Source: Thalassarchaeum sp002495735
Lineage (GTDB): Archaea > Thermoplasmatota > Poseidoniia > Poseidoniales > Thalassarchaeaceae
Reading direction: 5' to 3'
NCBI GenBank assembly: GCA_937911265.1
Contig: CALDRG010000106.1
Span: forward strand, 1 to 24,805
DNA length: 24,805 nucleotides
Each line of letters starts with the position of its first letter. Within the stretch, counting starts at the first letter, position 1. Below, piece after piece: positions 1 to 7,206 of the stretch. Both the position numbers and the translations under genes were made by a program. The notes beneath the pieces were generated by a model. The model worked only from the letters and a program-made list of their open reading frames with translations. It was not told the origin of the DNA and ran no database searches.

Positions 1-314
1 TCCACGAGCATCTGCTGGAGATCGCCGCTCTCGTACATCTCCAGAGCTATGTCAGAGCCCCCGATGAGCTCGCCATGAACGAAGATTTGGGGCATTGTAG
101 GAAAATCAGACCACGCGCAAACCGAGGGGATTGCTCGGTGGTCTGAGAGTATGTTAATGCTGACGAATGGCTGACCGAGTTGCTGCAGCACCGTCGCGGC
201 GCGGTTGGAGAATCCACACTGCGGCTCCTCCGGTGTCCCCTTCATAAAAAGGACTAGTTTGTTGTTGTCGACTATCTCTTGCAACTCCTCTGGTGCCCAA
301 TTAAATTCTGTCAT
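1..314 (-). CDS. Monothiol glutaredoxin, CGFS type (Grx4/GrxD family), 3' end cut by window edge
   Basis: The visible 104 residues are the start and most of a monothiol glutaredoxin. The active site CGFS lies at residues 33-36, after the MKGTPE segment whose Lys usually binds glutathione. The segment FPTMPQIFVHGELIGGSD (about 71-88) holds the cis-Pro and the glutathione-binding GGSD. Proteins of this family bind a bridging [2Fe-2S] cluster with glutathione and pass it to Fe-S apoproteins, often with BolA as partner. The gene starts 4 nt after the BolA stop. A Shine-Dalgarno-like GGAGTGA, which contains the BolA stop codon, sits 4 nt before the ATG, so the two are probably translationally coupled. 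The C-terminal few residues lie outside the window. Family identity is clear; the role in this cell is inferred. Confidence 0.93.
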   Translation of the reverse strand, partial: MTEFNWAPEELQEIVDNNKLVLFMKGTPEEPQCGFSNRAATVLQQLGQPFVSINILSDHRAIPSVCAWSDFPTMPQIFVHGELIGGSDIALEMYESGDLQQMLV

Positions 315-318
315 ATTA

Positions 319-642
319 TCACTCCTTGTCCGGCCTGCGGATATGTACTCCAAAGAACTCCACTTCTTCACCATGCGGGTCGAAAGCGGTGTCCCCACTA
401 TCTCCAGCCTGCTCGGGAGTCATGCACTTCAGATCTAGTGCATGCACGATGTTCTGCGCAATAAAGGGCTTGAAGTGATTCAGAATTGGTCGCTGTCTCT
501 GTAGTGGTCGCACCCCTTCATAGCTCTCGGAAATCACCCTAACATGAAAGTGGTCACCGCTGCCATGCAGATCCGAAGCCTCGACTTTGGCGTCTAGAAC
601 GACCTTGCGGACCTCCTCAACCATCCACTGCTCTGTGACCAT
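319..642 (-). CDS. BolA family protein
   Basis: This 107-residue protein has the BolA core. HFHVRVISESYEGVRPLQRQ (residues 31-50) corresponds to the family's VS..FeG....qRHR segment, and HALDLKCMTPEQ (67-78) matches the C-terminal helix with its invariant His. The usual RHR is RQR here. BolA proteins bind CGFS glutaredoxins through a shared [2Fe-2S] cluster and act in Fe-S trafficking or iron sensing; some bacterial BolAs also bind DNA. It is immediately upstream of a CGFS glutaredoxin on the same strand, which supports the Fe-S role. The tail after residue 79 (DSGDTAFDPHGEE) is longer than in minimal BolA proteins. The ATG has a purine-rich GAGGGGAG upstream. The epimerase gene lies 48 nt upstream and may share the transcript. 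Confidence 0.9.
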   Translation of the reverse strand: MVTEQWMVEEVRKVVLDAKVEASDLHGSGDHFHVRVISESYEGVRPLQRQRPILNHFKPFIAQNIVHALDLKCMTPEQAGDSGDTAFDPHGEEVEFFGVHIRRPDKE

Positions 643-690
643 CGAGACTCCCCTCGGGGTTGAGTGCTTTGAATGCTCGTCGGGGCGCTA

Positions 691-1368
691 CTAATCGAGT
701 GCCGCGGTGATTGTAGCGAGGTTTTCGGCTATCGTGCCACGGTCGTTGATGAGTCCTGATCCCACTACCGCGATGTCTATTCCCCACTCTGCAATCATTG
801 CGGCGTTGTGGTCCTTCACGCCACCATCTATCATCAGCTTGGTAGCGCGCCCTCCAGCTGCAGACTGAGTATCTATGGCTGCGCGGAAGGCGCGCACCTT
901 ATCCTCAACCTCAGGCATGAATTGTTGTCCGCCCTTGCCGGGGACAATAGACATCACCAAAACGAGGTCCAAGTCCTGTAAGAAAGGAAAGACATCCTCA
1001 GCTGGAGTGTCGGGGTTCAGCACACAACCGACCTGCACTCCGGCGCCGTGCAAAGCCTCGATTAGCGCGGGAAAGTCTCCTACGGCCTCAATGTGGGCGA
1101 TTACCATATCCACACCGGCGTCGACGTACTGGTCCCATGTCTCCTCAGCATTGGTAATCATGAGGTGGCAGTCAATGGTGACTTCAGAACCGAGTCGGTC
1201 GCGCACAGAACGTATCAGAGCGGGCCCGAATGTGACGGTTCGATTGACGACCCAGTTACCGTCCATTACGTCCATGTGTAACCAATCAATACCCGCTGCC
1301 ACTGCTTCTTCAAGCGTCTCGCCGAGCCTTGTGAAGTCGGCTGTGAGGATGCTCGGCGTAATCTCCAT
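691..1368 (-). CDS. rpe: Ribulose-phosphate 3-epimerase
   Basis: The enzyme interconverts ribulose 5-phosphate and xylulose 5-phosphate in the pentose phosphate pathway. The protein is a 225-residue TIM barrel. It opens with ITPSILTADF and carries HMDVMDG, CHLM, GCVLNPDTP, VMSIVPGKGGQQF, LMIDGGV and VVGSGLIND in family order. These provide the metal-binding His/Asp residues and the phosphate-binding loops. The usual VNPGFGGQ loop reads IVPGKGGQ. The open frame extends 10 codons further to a TTG at 1398, but the ATG at 1368 places the first strand (MEITPSIL) where the family begins, so it is preferred. Its upstream region is shared with the divergent thioredoxin gene. BolA and glutaredoxin follow on the same strand. 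Confidence 0.93.
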   Translation of the reverse strand: MEITPSILTADFTRLGETLEEAVAAGIDWLHMDVMDGNWVVNRTVTFGPALIRSVRDRLGSEVTIDCHLMITNAEETWDQYVDAGVDMVIAHIEAVGDFPALIEALHGAGVQVGCVLNPDTPAEDVFPFLQDLDLVLVMSIVPGKGGQQFMPEVEDKVRAFRAAIDTQSAAGGRATKLMIDGGVKDHNAAMIAEWGIDIAVVGSGLINDRGTIAENLATITAALD

Positions 1369-1477
1369 GAGTCGACGGGGGTGGCTTTCGGTTCTCAATC
1401 CCTCGGCCCAGCAATGTACGTACTACAGACACAAATTGATAGGATGTGGATGCGGCGGTATGGCTACGGGTGAGCGA

Positions 1478-1795
1478 ATGGGAAAAATAGTGACTGCAAA
1501 TGATGCGGACTTCGATTTAGTGACGAGAAGCGATGAGTGGGTGTTGGTTGACTTCTGGGCACCTTGGTGTGGACCCTGTAGGATGATTGCCCCCGTGCTC
1601 GAGCAAATCGCCGGAGAGCGCGAAATCACCATCGCCAAAGTCAACACCGACGTCAATCACCTTTCACCCGGGAAATACGGCGTCAGGGGGATTCCAAACC
1701 TGATTCTCTTCCGTAACGGCGAGGTCGTCGACAGGCTGTCCGGTGCCATGCCAAAACCGGGGATGGATGACTGGTTGAACCGTCACATGGCCTAG
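1478..1795 (+). CDS. trxA: Thioredoxin
   Basis: This 105-residue cytoplasmic protein-disulfide reductase carries WCGPC at residues 30-34, preceded by VLVDFWAP. It also has the buried-Asp strand VDFW, AKVNTDVN, and the cis-Pro segment RGIPNLILF that closes the active site. Its length is normal for bacterial-type thioredoxins. The ATG at 1478 gives MGKIVTANDADF, which aligns with known N termini and has GGTGAG 3 nt upstream. An in-frame ATG at 1460 would add six residues and cannot be excluded. The open frame runs much further upstream to 875, but that part is antisense to the epimerase gene and is rejected. The stop codon overlaps the stop of the convergent STAND gene through a shared CTAG at 1792-1795. 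Confidence 0.95.
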   Translation: MGKIVTANDADFDLVTRSDEWVLVDFWAPWCGPCRMIAPVLEQIAGEREITIAKVNTDVNHLSPGKYGVRGIPNLILFRNGEVVDRLSGAMPKPGMDDWLNRHMA

Positions 1796-3342
1796 TCGGA
1801 CGCCTCGCGCAACCTACGGGCTCTCTCCTCATGCGGCGCGCCGACCTCCCTCAGGAGCCTTGCTCGTAGCGCCTCGTGCAACCACATGCCGTCGCTGAGT
1901 TCCAGCATCAGTCCCCTCTCGAGCAAATCAGCTGGAGGTGGCCCGTCGATTCCGGCGGCCTTCGCCAGGGCGCTCCACGGAACTGGGCGCTCGGCGACCG
2001 CCAGCAACGCGAGAGTTTCTCTGCGATCTTCAGGTAGTACATCGAGAATCTCCTCGTCGAGGAAGCGCAACCAGTCTTCGTGCAGGGTCTGGCCATAGAG
2101 TTCGAGCAACTCGACCGCCAGTGGGTGACCACCTGTAGCTCGGTGTATCTCCTCGGCTGGGGCGTGACTAGGTAGGTCAAGAGAGTCTAGCCAAGCCGAT
2201 ATCTCGTCCAGAGAAAGGCCGGAGAGTGCAAGCTCCTCGATGCGTCCACGCGTGTGCACATCGCGCCTATCGTAGAAAGCGAGGTTTGTCCGCGAGACCA
2301 GCAGCAGCCGCATGGCCGTTGACTCAGCGACCTGCAGCAGGGCGCCTAGCAGATGAGTTCCCTCGGAGCCGATGTTGTGGACGTCATCGAGAATCAACAA
2401 CATCTCGCTGCAAGGAACGCCGCAGCGCCCCTCTTCATCCAGCATGTGGGCGGATAGGCGACGGCGGTAGAGGTCCAGATCTAGTCGGGCTCCTGGCTTG
2501 AGGGGGAGAGAATCGAGTATTCCATAGGGGTCAGATGAGTCTTCATCTGGACCAATGCCGAGCCTGTGCAGCAAGCTCGTGGCGATGCCCAAGGGTGAAT
2601 CCCAGGGTTGACACGGATAATACATCACTTCGAGACCGGGGGCCCTCTCTAGCAGCCCGTCGAGCCAATGCGCGGTCAGAGTGGTCTTGCCGCACCCGGC
2701 AATTCCAGAGAGTACGAACATCGGGGCGCTGGACGCGTACCAGTCGTCCAAGCGAAGTTTCTCTGACGAACGGCCGTGCACGGTTCGGGTCTGAGGAGGT
2801 CGGGTGTGGTATGTCGAATGCGCCCCGGTGAGAAGCGAGAGCGAGCCAGGGGGTGGAGTCGCAACATCGTCGGATCTGACGATGGCTCCGAATCGTATGT
2901 CACCGAAGTTCAGCACCCCTTCGTGCTGCGCGTGCATTAGCACCTGAAGCAATGTCAGGCCGGCCTTCAACCTCGCTGCCGCCTCATCGGCGCGGACCTC
3001 GAGCAGTTTGCCCTCCCTGCTGCGCAACAGTATCGAGGTTGAGTGGAGTTCGTCTATCCGCTCCCGTGCCTCGGCGCGACCCTCATCGGTCAACTGCCAA
3101 GTCTTCTGACGGCGGTCGCCCCCCCTGACAGTCCGAGTGTGCTCGGTAACCCATCCGTTGGACATCAGATCTCGCATAGAGCGGGAGACATTTGGCGGGT
3201 GCAGGGCGCATATCTCGGCTATTCCGGGACGAGTCATCTCCTGAGTGACGAGATAGTGGTCGGCTTGGTGGTCCTGCTCCCAGAGGTGCAGCAGGATACG
3301 ATCAACCACAGGGACACTGATCCTGATATCGCTGCGTGCCAT
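1792..3342 (-). CDS. Winged-helix domain fused to a STAND-type NTPase (putative transcriptional regulator)
   Basis: The protein has 516 residues. Residues 10-100 look like a MarR/ArsR-type winged helix: a PNVSRSMRDLMSNGWV recognition region, an RTVRGGDRRQKTWQLT wing, then a long charged helix. Residues about 185-420 form a P-loop NTPase, with Walker A GIAGCGKTTL (213-222), Walker B MLLILDDVH (314-322), a sensor-like LLLVSRTN (346-353), and ATGGHPLAVELL (402-413), the GxP helix typical of NB-ARC/STAND ATPases. The C terminus is helical and lacks obvious TPR or WD repeats, so it is short for a STAND protein. STAND regulators use NTP hydrolysis to switch between inactive and oligomeric states; that activity is inferred here. 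It is transcribed away from the ferritin-like/VIT1 gene with 104 nt between starts, so it might control that gene. The inducer is unknown. Confidence 0.8.
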   Translation of the reverse strand: MARSDIRISVPVVDRILLHLWEQDHQADHYLVTQEMTRPGIAEICALHPPNVSRSMRDLMSNGWVTEHTRTVRGGDRRQKTWQLTDEGRAEARERIDELHSTSILLRSREGKLLEVRADEAAARLKAGLTLLQVLMHAQHEGVLNFGDIRFGAIVRSDDVATPPPGSLSLLTGAHSTYHTRPPQTRTVHGRSSEKLRLDDWYASSAPMFVLSGIAGCGKTTLTAHWLDGLLERAPGLEVMYYPCQPWDSPLGIATSLLHRLGIGPDEDSSDPYGILDSLPLKPGARLDLDLYRRRLSAHMLDEEGRCGVPCSEMLLILDDVHNIGSEGTHLLGALLQVAESTAMRLLLVSRTNLAFYDRRDVHTRGRIEELALSGLSLDEISAWLDSLDLPSHAPAEEIHRATGGHPLAVELLELYGQTLHEDWLRFLDEEILDVLPEDRRETLALLAVAERPVPWSALAKAAGIDGPPPADLLERGLMLELSDGMWLHEALRARLLREVGAPHEERARRLREASD

Positions 3343-3446
3343 GCGTCTTGGCGAGAGATGCGGTGCGCATCAAGCGTTCGTAAGGCCGCGCCCCCGCGCA
3401 GTTGTGCATTGGTCATATTCAAGAGAAAGGGGACTCAGCGCGTCAC

Positions 3447-4328
3447 ATGGACGAATCCACGCGGTCCAAGTTACTCAGCCTACAGCGCATGGAGGCCACT
3501 GAAGCGGAAGTCTACCGCCGTCTCGCCAAGATGCAGGTCGATCCCATGAACCGATCCATACTCGAGGGCATCGCCTTGGAGGAGGAGAGGCATGAAGCCG
3601 TGATAGGGAAGATGACGGGGGAGGAGGTCAAGGCTGACATGAGCAAAGTCAGAAGGCAAATTATGTTGGCTAGGCTGTTCGGGTTCACCTTCTCTGTCAA
3701 AATGATGGAGGCAACGGAGCAGGATGCTGCTGCTGAATATCGCGAACTCGGCTTGCACGAGATTGCCGATGAAGAGGAGGCTCACGAGGAGAACATGATT
3801 GGTATGCTGGACGAGGAGCGTCTGCGCTACTCGGGTAGCGTAGTCCTTGGGATGTCTGACGCCCTCGTAGAACTTACTGGGGCTTTGGCAGGGCTCACCT
3901 TCGCTTTGCAAGACCTGAATTTGGTAGCACTGGCCGGATTGGTAACGGGAATCGCGGCGGCATTCAGCATGGGTGCCTCTGAGTACCTGTCCTCGCGTGC
4001 GGAGAAGAAGAGTGAGTCAGCCGTCAAGGCTGCGTTCTTCACCTGGATTTCTTACCTAGTCACGGTCTTCATGCTAGTCTCCCCCTATTTGTTATTCCAA
4101 GCCGACAGTCCTGATTTCCAAGGCTTAGAACCTCATGTCCAGGCTCTGCTATGCACCTTCGCGATAGGTCTGCTAATAGTCGCGGTGTTCAACTTCTATG
4201 TCTCAGTGGTCGAGGAGGTCTCTTTCAGGAGTAGGTTCATGGAAATGGCTGGTATTCTCGGTGTGGTCAGCCTAATCTCGTACGTCATAGGAATAGCCCT
4301 CAGAGGTATGCTTGGAATCGATGTCTGA
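3447..4328 (+). CDS. Ferritin-like (rubrerythrin-type) domain fused to VIT1/CCC1 family iron/manganese transporter
   Basis: This 293-residue protein has two parts. Residues 1-125 form a four-helix ferritin-like domain with carboxylate/His motifs (EEERH at 45-49, EATEQDAA near 88, DEEEAH at 108-113), as expected for a di-iron or iron-docking site. Residues 130-293 form a VIT1/CCC1 membrane domain, opening with MSDALVELTGALAGLTFA, a signature of the first transmembrane helix, with five hydrophobic segments near 134-155, 160-178, 195-217, 231-254 and 267-289. Family members move Fe(II) or Mn(II) across membranes; the N-terminal domain probably captures or oxidises iron. The ATG at 3447 starts directly on the first helix; the frame extends upstream to 3402 without added homology. 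CATATTC at 3414-3420 is a weak TATA-like box at leaderless distance. The STAND regulator gene is divergent. Confidence 0.88.
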   Translation: MDESTRSKLLSLQRMEATEAEVYRRLAKMQVDPMNRSILEGIALEEERHEAVIGKMTGEEVKADMSKVRRQIMLARLFGFTFSVKMMEATEQDAAAEYRELGLHEIADEEEAHEENMIGMLDEERLRYSGSVVLGMSDALVELTGALAGLTFALQDLNLVALAGLVTGIAAAFSMGASEYLSSRAEKKSESAVKAAFFTWISYLVTVFMLVSPYLLFQADSPDFQGLEPHVQALLCTFAIGLLIVAVFNFYVSVVEEVSFRSRFMEMAGILGVVSLISYVIGIALRGMLGIDV

Positions 4329-4379
4329 GTCAATTACCGACTCCGCAACCTATGTGTCTGAGACCGCTCTCGCGAAGCC

Positions 4380-5882
4380 ATGAGCGCATACGACGAACTG
4401 CTTGAGAGATTGAGGGACATAGACCTGATTGGCCAGATTGGTGGTTTGGTGAGTTGGGATCAGGAAGTACTGATGCCGCCCAAGGCTGCAGGCCTCAGGG
4501 CCGAGCAGCTGGCTTGGATCTCCAAGACCGGCCATCAGAGGTTGACCAATCCTCGCATCGGGGAGCTGCTCGATGAGTTGGAGGTCACTGACGGCCTCAA
4601 CGACGTACAGACCGCTAACGTCAGGCTGGCCCGCGAGTCATACGACAAGGCGACGAAGTTACCTACAGAATTCGTTGAGGAGATGGCCAAGCACCGCTCG
4701 AAGGCGCAAATCTCGTGGAGTGAAGCACGTGCGAAGGACGATTTCTCGATTTTTCGCGACGATCTCGCCAAGTCCATTGATCTCGCTCGTCAAAAGGCCG
4801 ACTACCTAGGCTACGACGAACTACGGTACGACGCACTCCTCGACATCTACGAGAGTGGTCTCACTGTAGCCAGAGTAGATCCATTGTTCGCTGGATTACG
4901 CGACAACGTAGCTCCCCTAATCAAGGCGGTTGTCGAGAGTGGTAACCGCCCGGACATCTCGTGGGTGGAGGATAACTCATGGGAACAGCCGGGTCAGGAA
5001 GCGCTGAGCCAAGGCGTGTCTGAAGCGATTGGTTTCGACTTCTCCGCCGGCCGGCGAGATGCTTCGACCCATCCATTCTGCGGTGGGCCTAACCCCGACG
5101 ATGTCCGCTGGACAACCCGTTACAGCGAATCTGATCCATTCGGCTCGCTGTATGGCTCGATGCACGAGACGGGTCACGGCACCTACGAACAGGGGCGCCG
5201 GCGAGACCTTGACTTCCAGCCCGCCGGCGAGGCTAACGGACTCGGAGTTCATGAAAGTCAGAGCAGGTTATGGGAGAATCAAATCGGCCGCTCTCGCGAG
5301 TTCTGTGAGTGGGCCCTGCCAATGTGGCAGAAGCACTTTCCCCAGAACATGGATGGAGTCGATTCGGAAGCGCTGTGGCAGGCAGTCAATCTTGTGGAGC
5401 CGAGTCTGATTCGCGTTGAGGCCGACGAAGCCACCTACAATATGCACATTATGATCCGTTACGAAATCGAGAAGAAACTCATCGCGGGTGATCTCGAAAT
5501 CGACGACCTCCCAGACGCATGGGACGACATGTACGAGGAGTTCCTCGGCATACGAGCGCCGAACCGCACTCTTGGAGTACTGCAGGACATCCACTGGTCC
5601 ATGGGCGCCTTCGGCTACTTCCCGACCTACACGCTTGGCAACCTGTACTCTGCGCAGTTGCTTGCAGCGGCCCGTAAGGACTTGCCTGACCATGATGAGC
5701 AGATGCGGCGTGGCGAGTTCGCACCCCTGCTGAACTGGATGCGTGAGCACGTGCACCAACGAGGGAGTATTCTCGAGCCAGCGGACCTGATCGAGGAAGC
5801 CACTGGATCCCCCCCCTCTCCAGACGCCTTTGTAGACTACCTGAAGGACAAGGTCGAGCAACTTTACGGCGTTTCTGCCTGA
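4380..5882 (+). CDS. Carboxypeptidase Taq family (M32) metallopeptidase
   Basis: At 500 residues the protein has the normal M32 length. It carries the zinc site HETGH (262-266) in the context SMHETGHGTYEQG, followed by the second family motif HESQSRLWEN (291-300), whose Glu292 would be the third zinc ligand. Later come IRVEADEATYNMHIMIRYE and YTLGNLYSAQL, also typical of the family, and the N terminus has the usual VSWDQEVLMPP. The enzyme removes C-terminal residues from peptides, usually with broad specificity and not at Pro, in the cytoplasm; no signal peptide is present. It lies 51 nt after the VIT1 gene and 46 nt before the beta-propeller gene on the same strand, so the three may be co-transcribed, though no functional link is evident. 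All expected catalytic residues are seen. Confidence 0.95.
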   Translation: MSAYDELLERLRDIDLIGQIGGLVSWDQEVLMPPKAAGLRAEQLAWISKTGHQRLTNPRIGELLDELEVTDGLNDVQTANVRLARESYDKATKLPTEFVEEMAKHRSKAQISWSEARAKDDFSIFRDDLAKSIDLARQKADYLGYDELRYDALLDIYESGLTVARVDPLFAGLRDNVAPLIKAVVESGNRPDISWVEDNSWEQPGQEALSQGVSEAIGFDFSAGRRDASTHPFCGGPNPDDVRWTTRYSESDPFGSLYGSMHETGHGTYEQGRRRDLDFQPAGEANGLGVHESQSRLWENQIGRSREFCEWALPMWQKHFPQNMDGVDSEALWQAVNLVEPSLIRVEADEATYNMHIMIRYEIEKKLIAGDLEIDDLPDAWDDMYEEFLGIRAPNRTLGVLQDIHWSMGAFGYFPTYTLGNLYSAQLLAAARKDLPDHDEQMRRGEFAPLLNWMREHVHQRGSILEPADLIEEATGSPPSPDAFVDYLKDKVEQLYGVSA

Positions 5883-5928
5883 CTCGTTCACGCGAAAGCC
5901 CGATAGCGGGGCGTCATGGTCTGACGCC

Positions 5929-7017
5929 ATGGTCCTGCATACACTCGAGTCGGTCTCTTCGTTTGAGCGAGAGCTCGGCAGCGCCTGCACCGTTCTGAGG
6001 ATTGATGGTGACAACTTGCTGGGAGGCTCGCAAGAGGGCGTTCTGGCCTGCTGGTCGGTAGATTCTGGGAACGAGCGATGGAGAGTCGAGGTGAACGGGC
6101 CGATTAGTGACCTCGCTATGATTGATAGTCGCGTCTACGCGGCAGCCTCCTCGGACCTACACGCGCTCGACGCAGATACTGGAGATATCATCTGGAGTCG
6201 TTCGCTAGAGGGAGCGAGTGATTTCGTCCAAGTTTGGAAAGGCGTCGTCTGGGCGGCTTCGTCTGTGTACGAGATTGAGATTTCAGACTACACCGAGTCG
6301 ACTGTGTGGATGTTCGACCCCGAGGGTTCGCTTCAGGAACACTGGACGTTTTCCGAGCGCGCCTGGCACTTCGGTCTGCACGATGACGGAGGAGTGCTGC
6401 TGGGGCTGGGTAGACCACGCTGCGGGCTCCTTCGAATCCAAAGCGGCGAGGGCGCATCACATCGCCCCTTAGAGGGAAATAGTCCTGTGACTGTCGGTGC
6501 ATGCGACTCCGAAGGACGCTTTCTAATCGGACACTCTGACGGCAGGGTCTGCGTGGTGACCGACTCAGTCGATGAGCCTAGCGAGGAGCGGTCTTCGCCT
6601 GTTCGAGCAATCTGCAGCTCCGGACAGGACTGGTTCTCAGGGCACGAATCGGGCGAGATTGTCTCAAGTCGCGGCTGGGTAGACACAGCGCCAGGTGCTG
6701 TAGAATCACTTGCAATGGGTCCTTCTGGCTCCAATGGCAGAGGAATCTGGGTATCGAGATGGAACGGTGAGACGTCGGGCGTTACTGTCTTGGAAACCGC
6801 TGAGGGTAGCATACTCCTAGAACTTAGACACTATCACCGCATAAGACACCTCCAATCAACAGATGGCAACATCGCCTTAGGCGACTCCAGCGGGAGAATT
6901 CTCCTGATTGAAGAAGCGTTTCTTTCGAGGCGCCTCAAAGGGATCGTGGAGGGAACTGACGATAACGAGCGTAGAAGCCAGTTGATGGAACGTTTGAGGC
7001 GCCTCAGAGGTGCATGA
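5929..7017 (+). CDS. Cytoplasmic WD40/PQQ-like beta-propeller protein of unknown function
   Basis: This 362-residue protein is made of short beta-rich repeats of about 40 residues. Examples are LLGGSQEGVLACWSVDSG (about 31-48), AAASSDLHALDADTGDIIW (near 72-90), FLIGHSDGRVCVV, FSGHESGEIVSSRGW and IALGDSSGRILLI. The D..TG...W elements resemble PQQ-enzyme-like repeats, and the hGHxxGxI elements resemble WD40 blades; I estimate seven or so blades. There is no signal peptide or membrane segment, so it is probably a cytoplasmic binding scaffold; no catalytic motif is seen. The final 30 residues (about 333-362) are charged and helical. The stop is 2 nt before the origin-box-like motif at 7020. A specific function cannot be assigned. 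Confidence 0.75.
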   Translation: MVLHTLESVSSFERELGSACTVLRIDGDNLLGGSQEGVLACWSVDSGNERWRVEVNGPISDLAMIDSRVYAAASSDLHALDADTGDIIWSRSLEGASDFVQVWKGVVWAASSVYEIEISDYTESTVWMFDPEGSLQEHWTFSERAWHFGLHDDGGVLLGLGRPRCGLLRIQSGEGASHRPLEGNSPVTVGACDSEGRFLIGHSDGRVCVVTDSVDEPSEERSSPVRAICSSGQDWFSGHESGEIVSSRGWVDTAPGAVESLAMGPSGSNGRGIWVSRWNGETSGVTVLETAEGSILLELRHYHRIRHLQSTDGNIALGDSSGRILLIEEAFLSRRLKGIVEGTDDNERRSQLMERLRRLRGA

Positions 7018-7019
7018 AA

Positions 7020-7061
7020 TCCAGTGGAAATTAACATTCTAGACCATCGTTTCCGGTGGAC
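7020..7061. other. Inverted pair of origin-recognition-box-like motifs
   Basis: TCCAGTGGAAA (7020-7030) faces its inverted, near-identical partner TTTCCGGTGGA (7050-7060; reverse complement TCCACCGGAAA), a 9 of 11 match across an 18-bp spacer. From memory, the core of archaeal origin recognition boxes bound by Orc1/Cdc6 is of the form TCCA..GGAAAC followed by a G-rich stretch. The right-hand copy, read on the minus strand from 7061, is GTCCACCGGAAACGATGG and fits best. Facing pairs flanking a short spacer are typical of origins. No orc1/cdc6 gene is in the window, so this is a candidate only. It may instead be another operator or a transcript-end hairpin. Confidence 0.3.
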
Positions 7062-7082
7062 TGCGGCTTTATTCACGAAGGG

Positions 7083-7090
7083 TTTATGTA
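7083..7090 (+). promoter_or_regulatory. TATA-like box upstream of the structured purine-rich locus
   Basis: TTTATGTA at 7083-7090 follows the purine stretch CGAAGGG, a passable BRE. It is one of the few A/T runs in the gap between two convergent genes, so neither neighbour needs it as a promoter. A start about 25 nt downstream would fall near 7112, just ahead of the UUCG hairpin at 7139. It could instead be part of an unwinding element next to the origin-like motifs. Confidence 0.35.
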
Positions 7091-7138
7091 TCCCTCCTCT
7101 CCCTGTCAAACTTGCCGCTTCTCTGGAGTGGTGTGGGG

Positions 7139-7150
7139 GCGCTTCGGCGC
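7139..7150 (+). other. cUUCGg-capped hairpin
   Basis: GCGC-TTCG-GCGC forms a perfect 4-bp stem. Its loop-closing C-G pair makes it the ultra-stable cUUCGg tetraloop common in rRNA and other structured RNAs. It is followed by a second stem, GCCGC/GCGGC with a GAAAGA loop, at 7174-7189. Together they mark the left edge of the putative RNA. Confidence 0.6.
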
Positions 7151-7206
7151 GACCCGCGGGCCACAGAAACTGAGCCGCGAAAGAGCGGCGGCAGAACCCG
7201 GGATCC

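Noticed and set aside
875..1477. N-terminal extension of thioredoxin
   Set aside because: The frame is open but antisense to the epimerase gene, and its product (rich in Ser/Thr/Pro) has no homology-like features. Thioredoxin begins at 1478 or 1460.
6927..7005. Two copies of the palindrome GAGGCGCCTC (6927-6936 and 6996-7005)
   Set aside because: Both fall in codons for Arg-Arg-Leu in the beta-propeller tail and are explained by similar amino-acid sequence; no further symmetry was seen.
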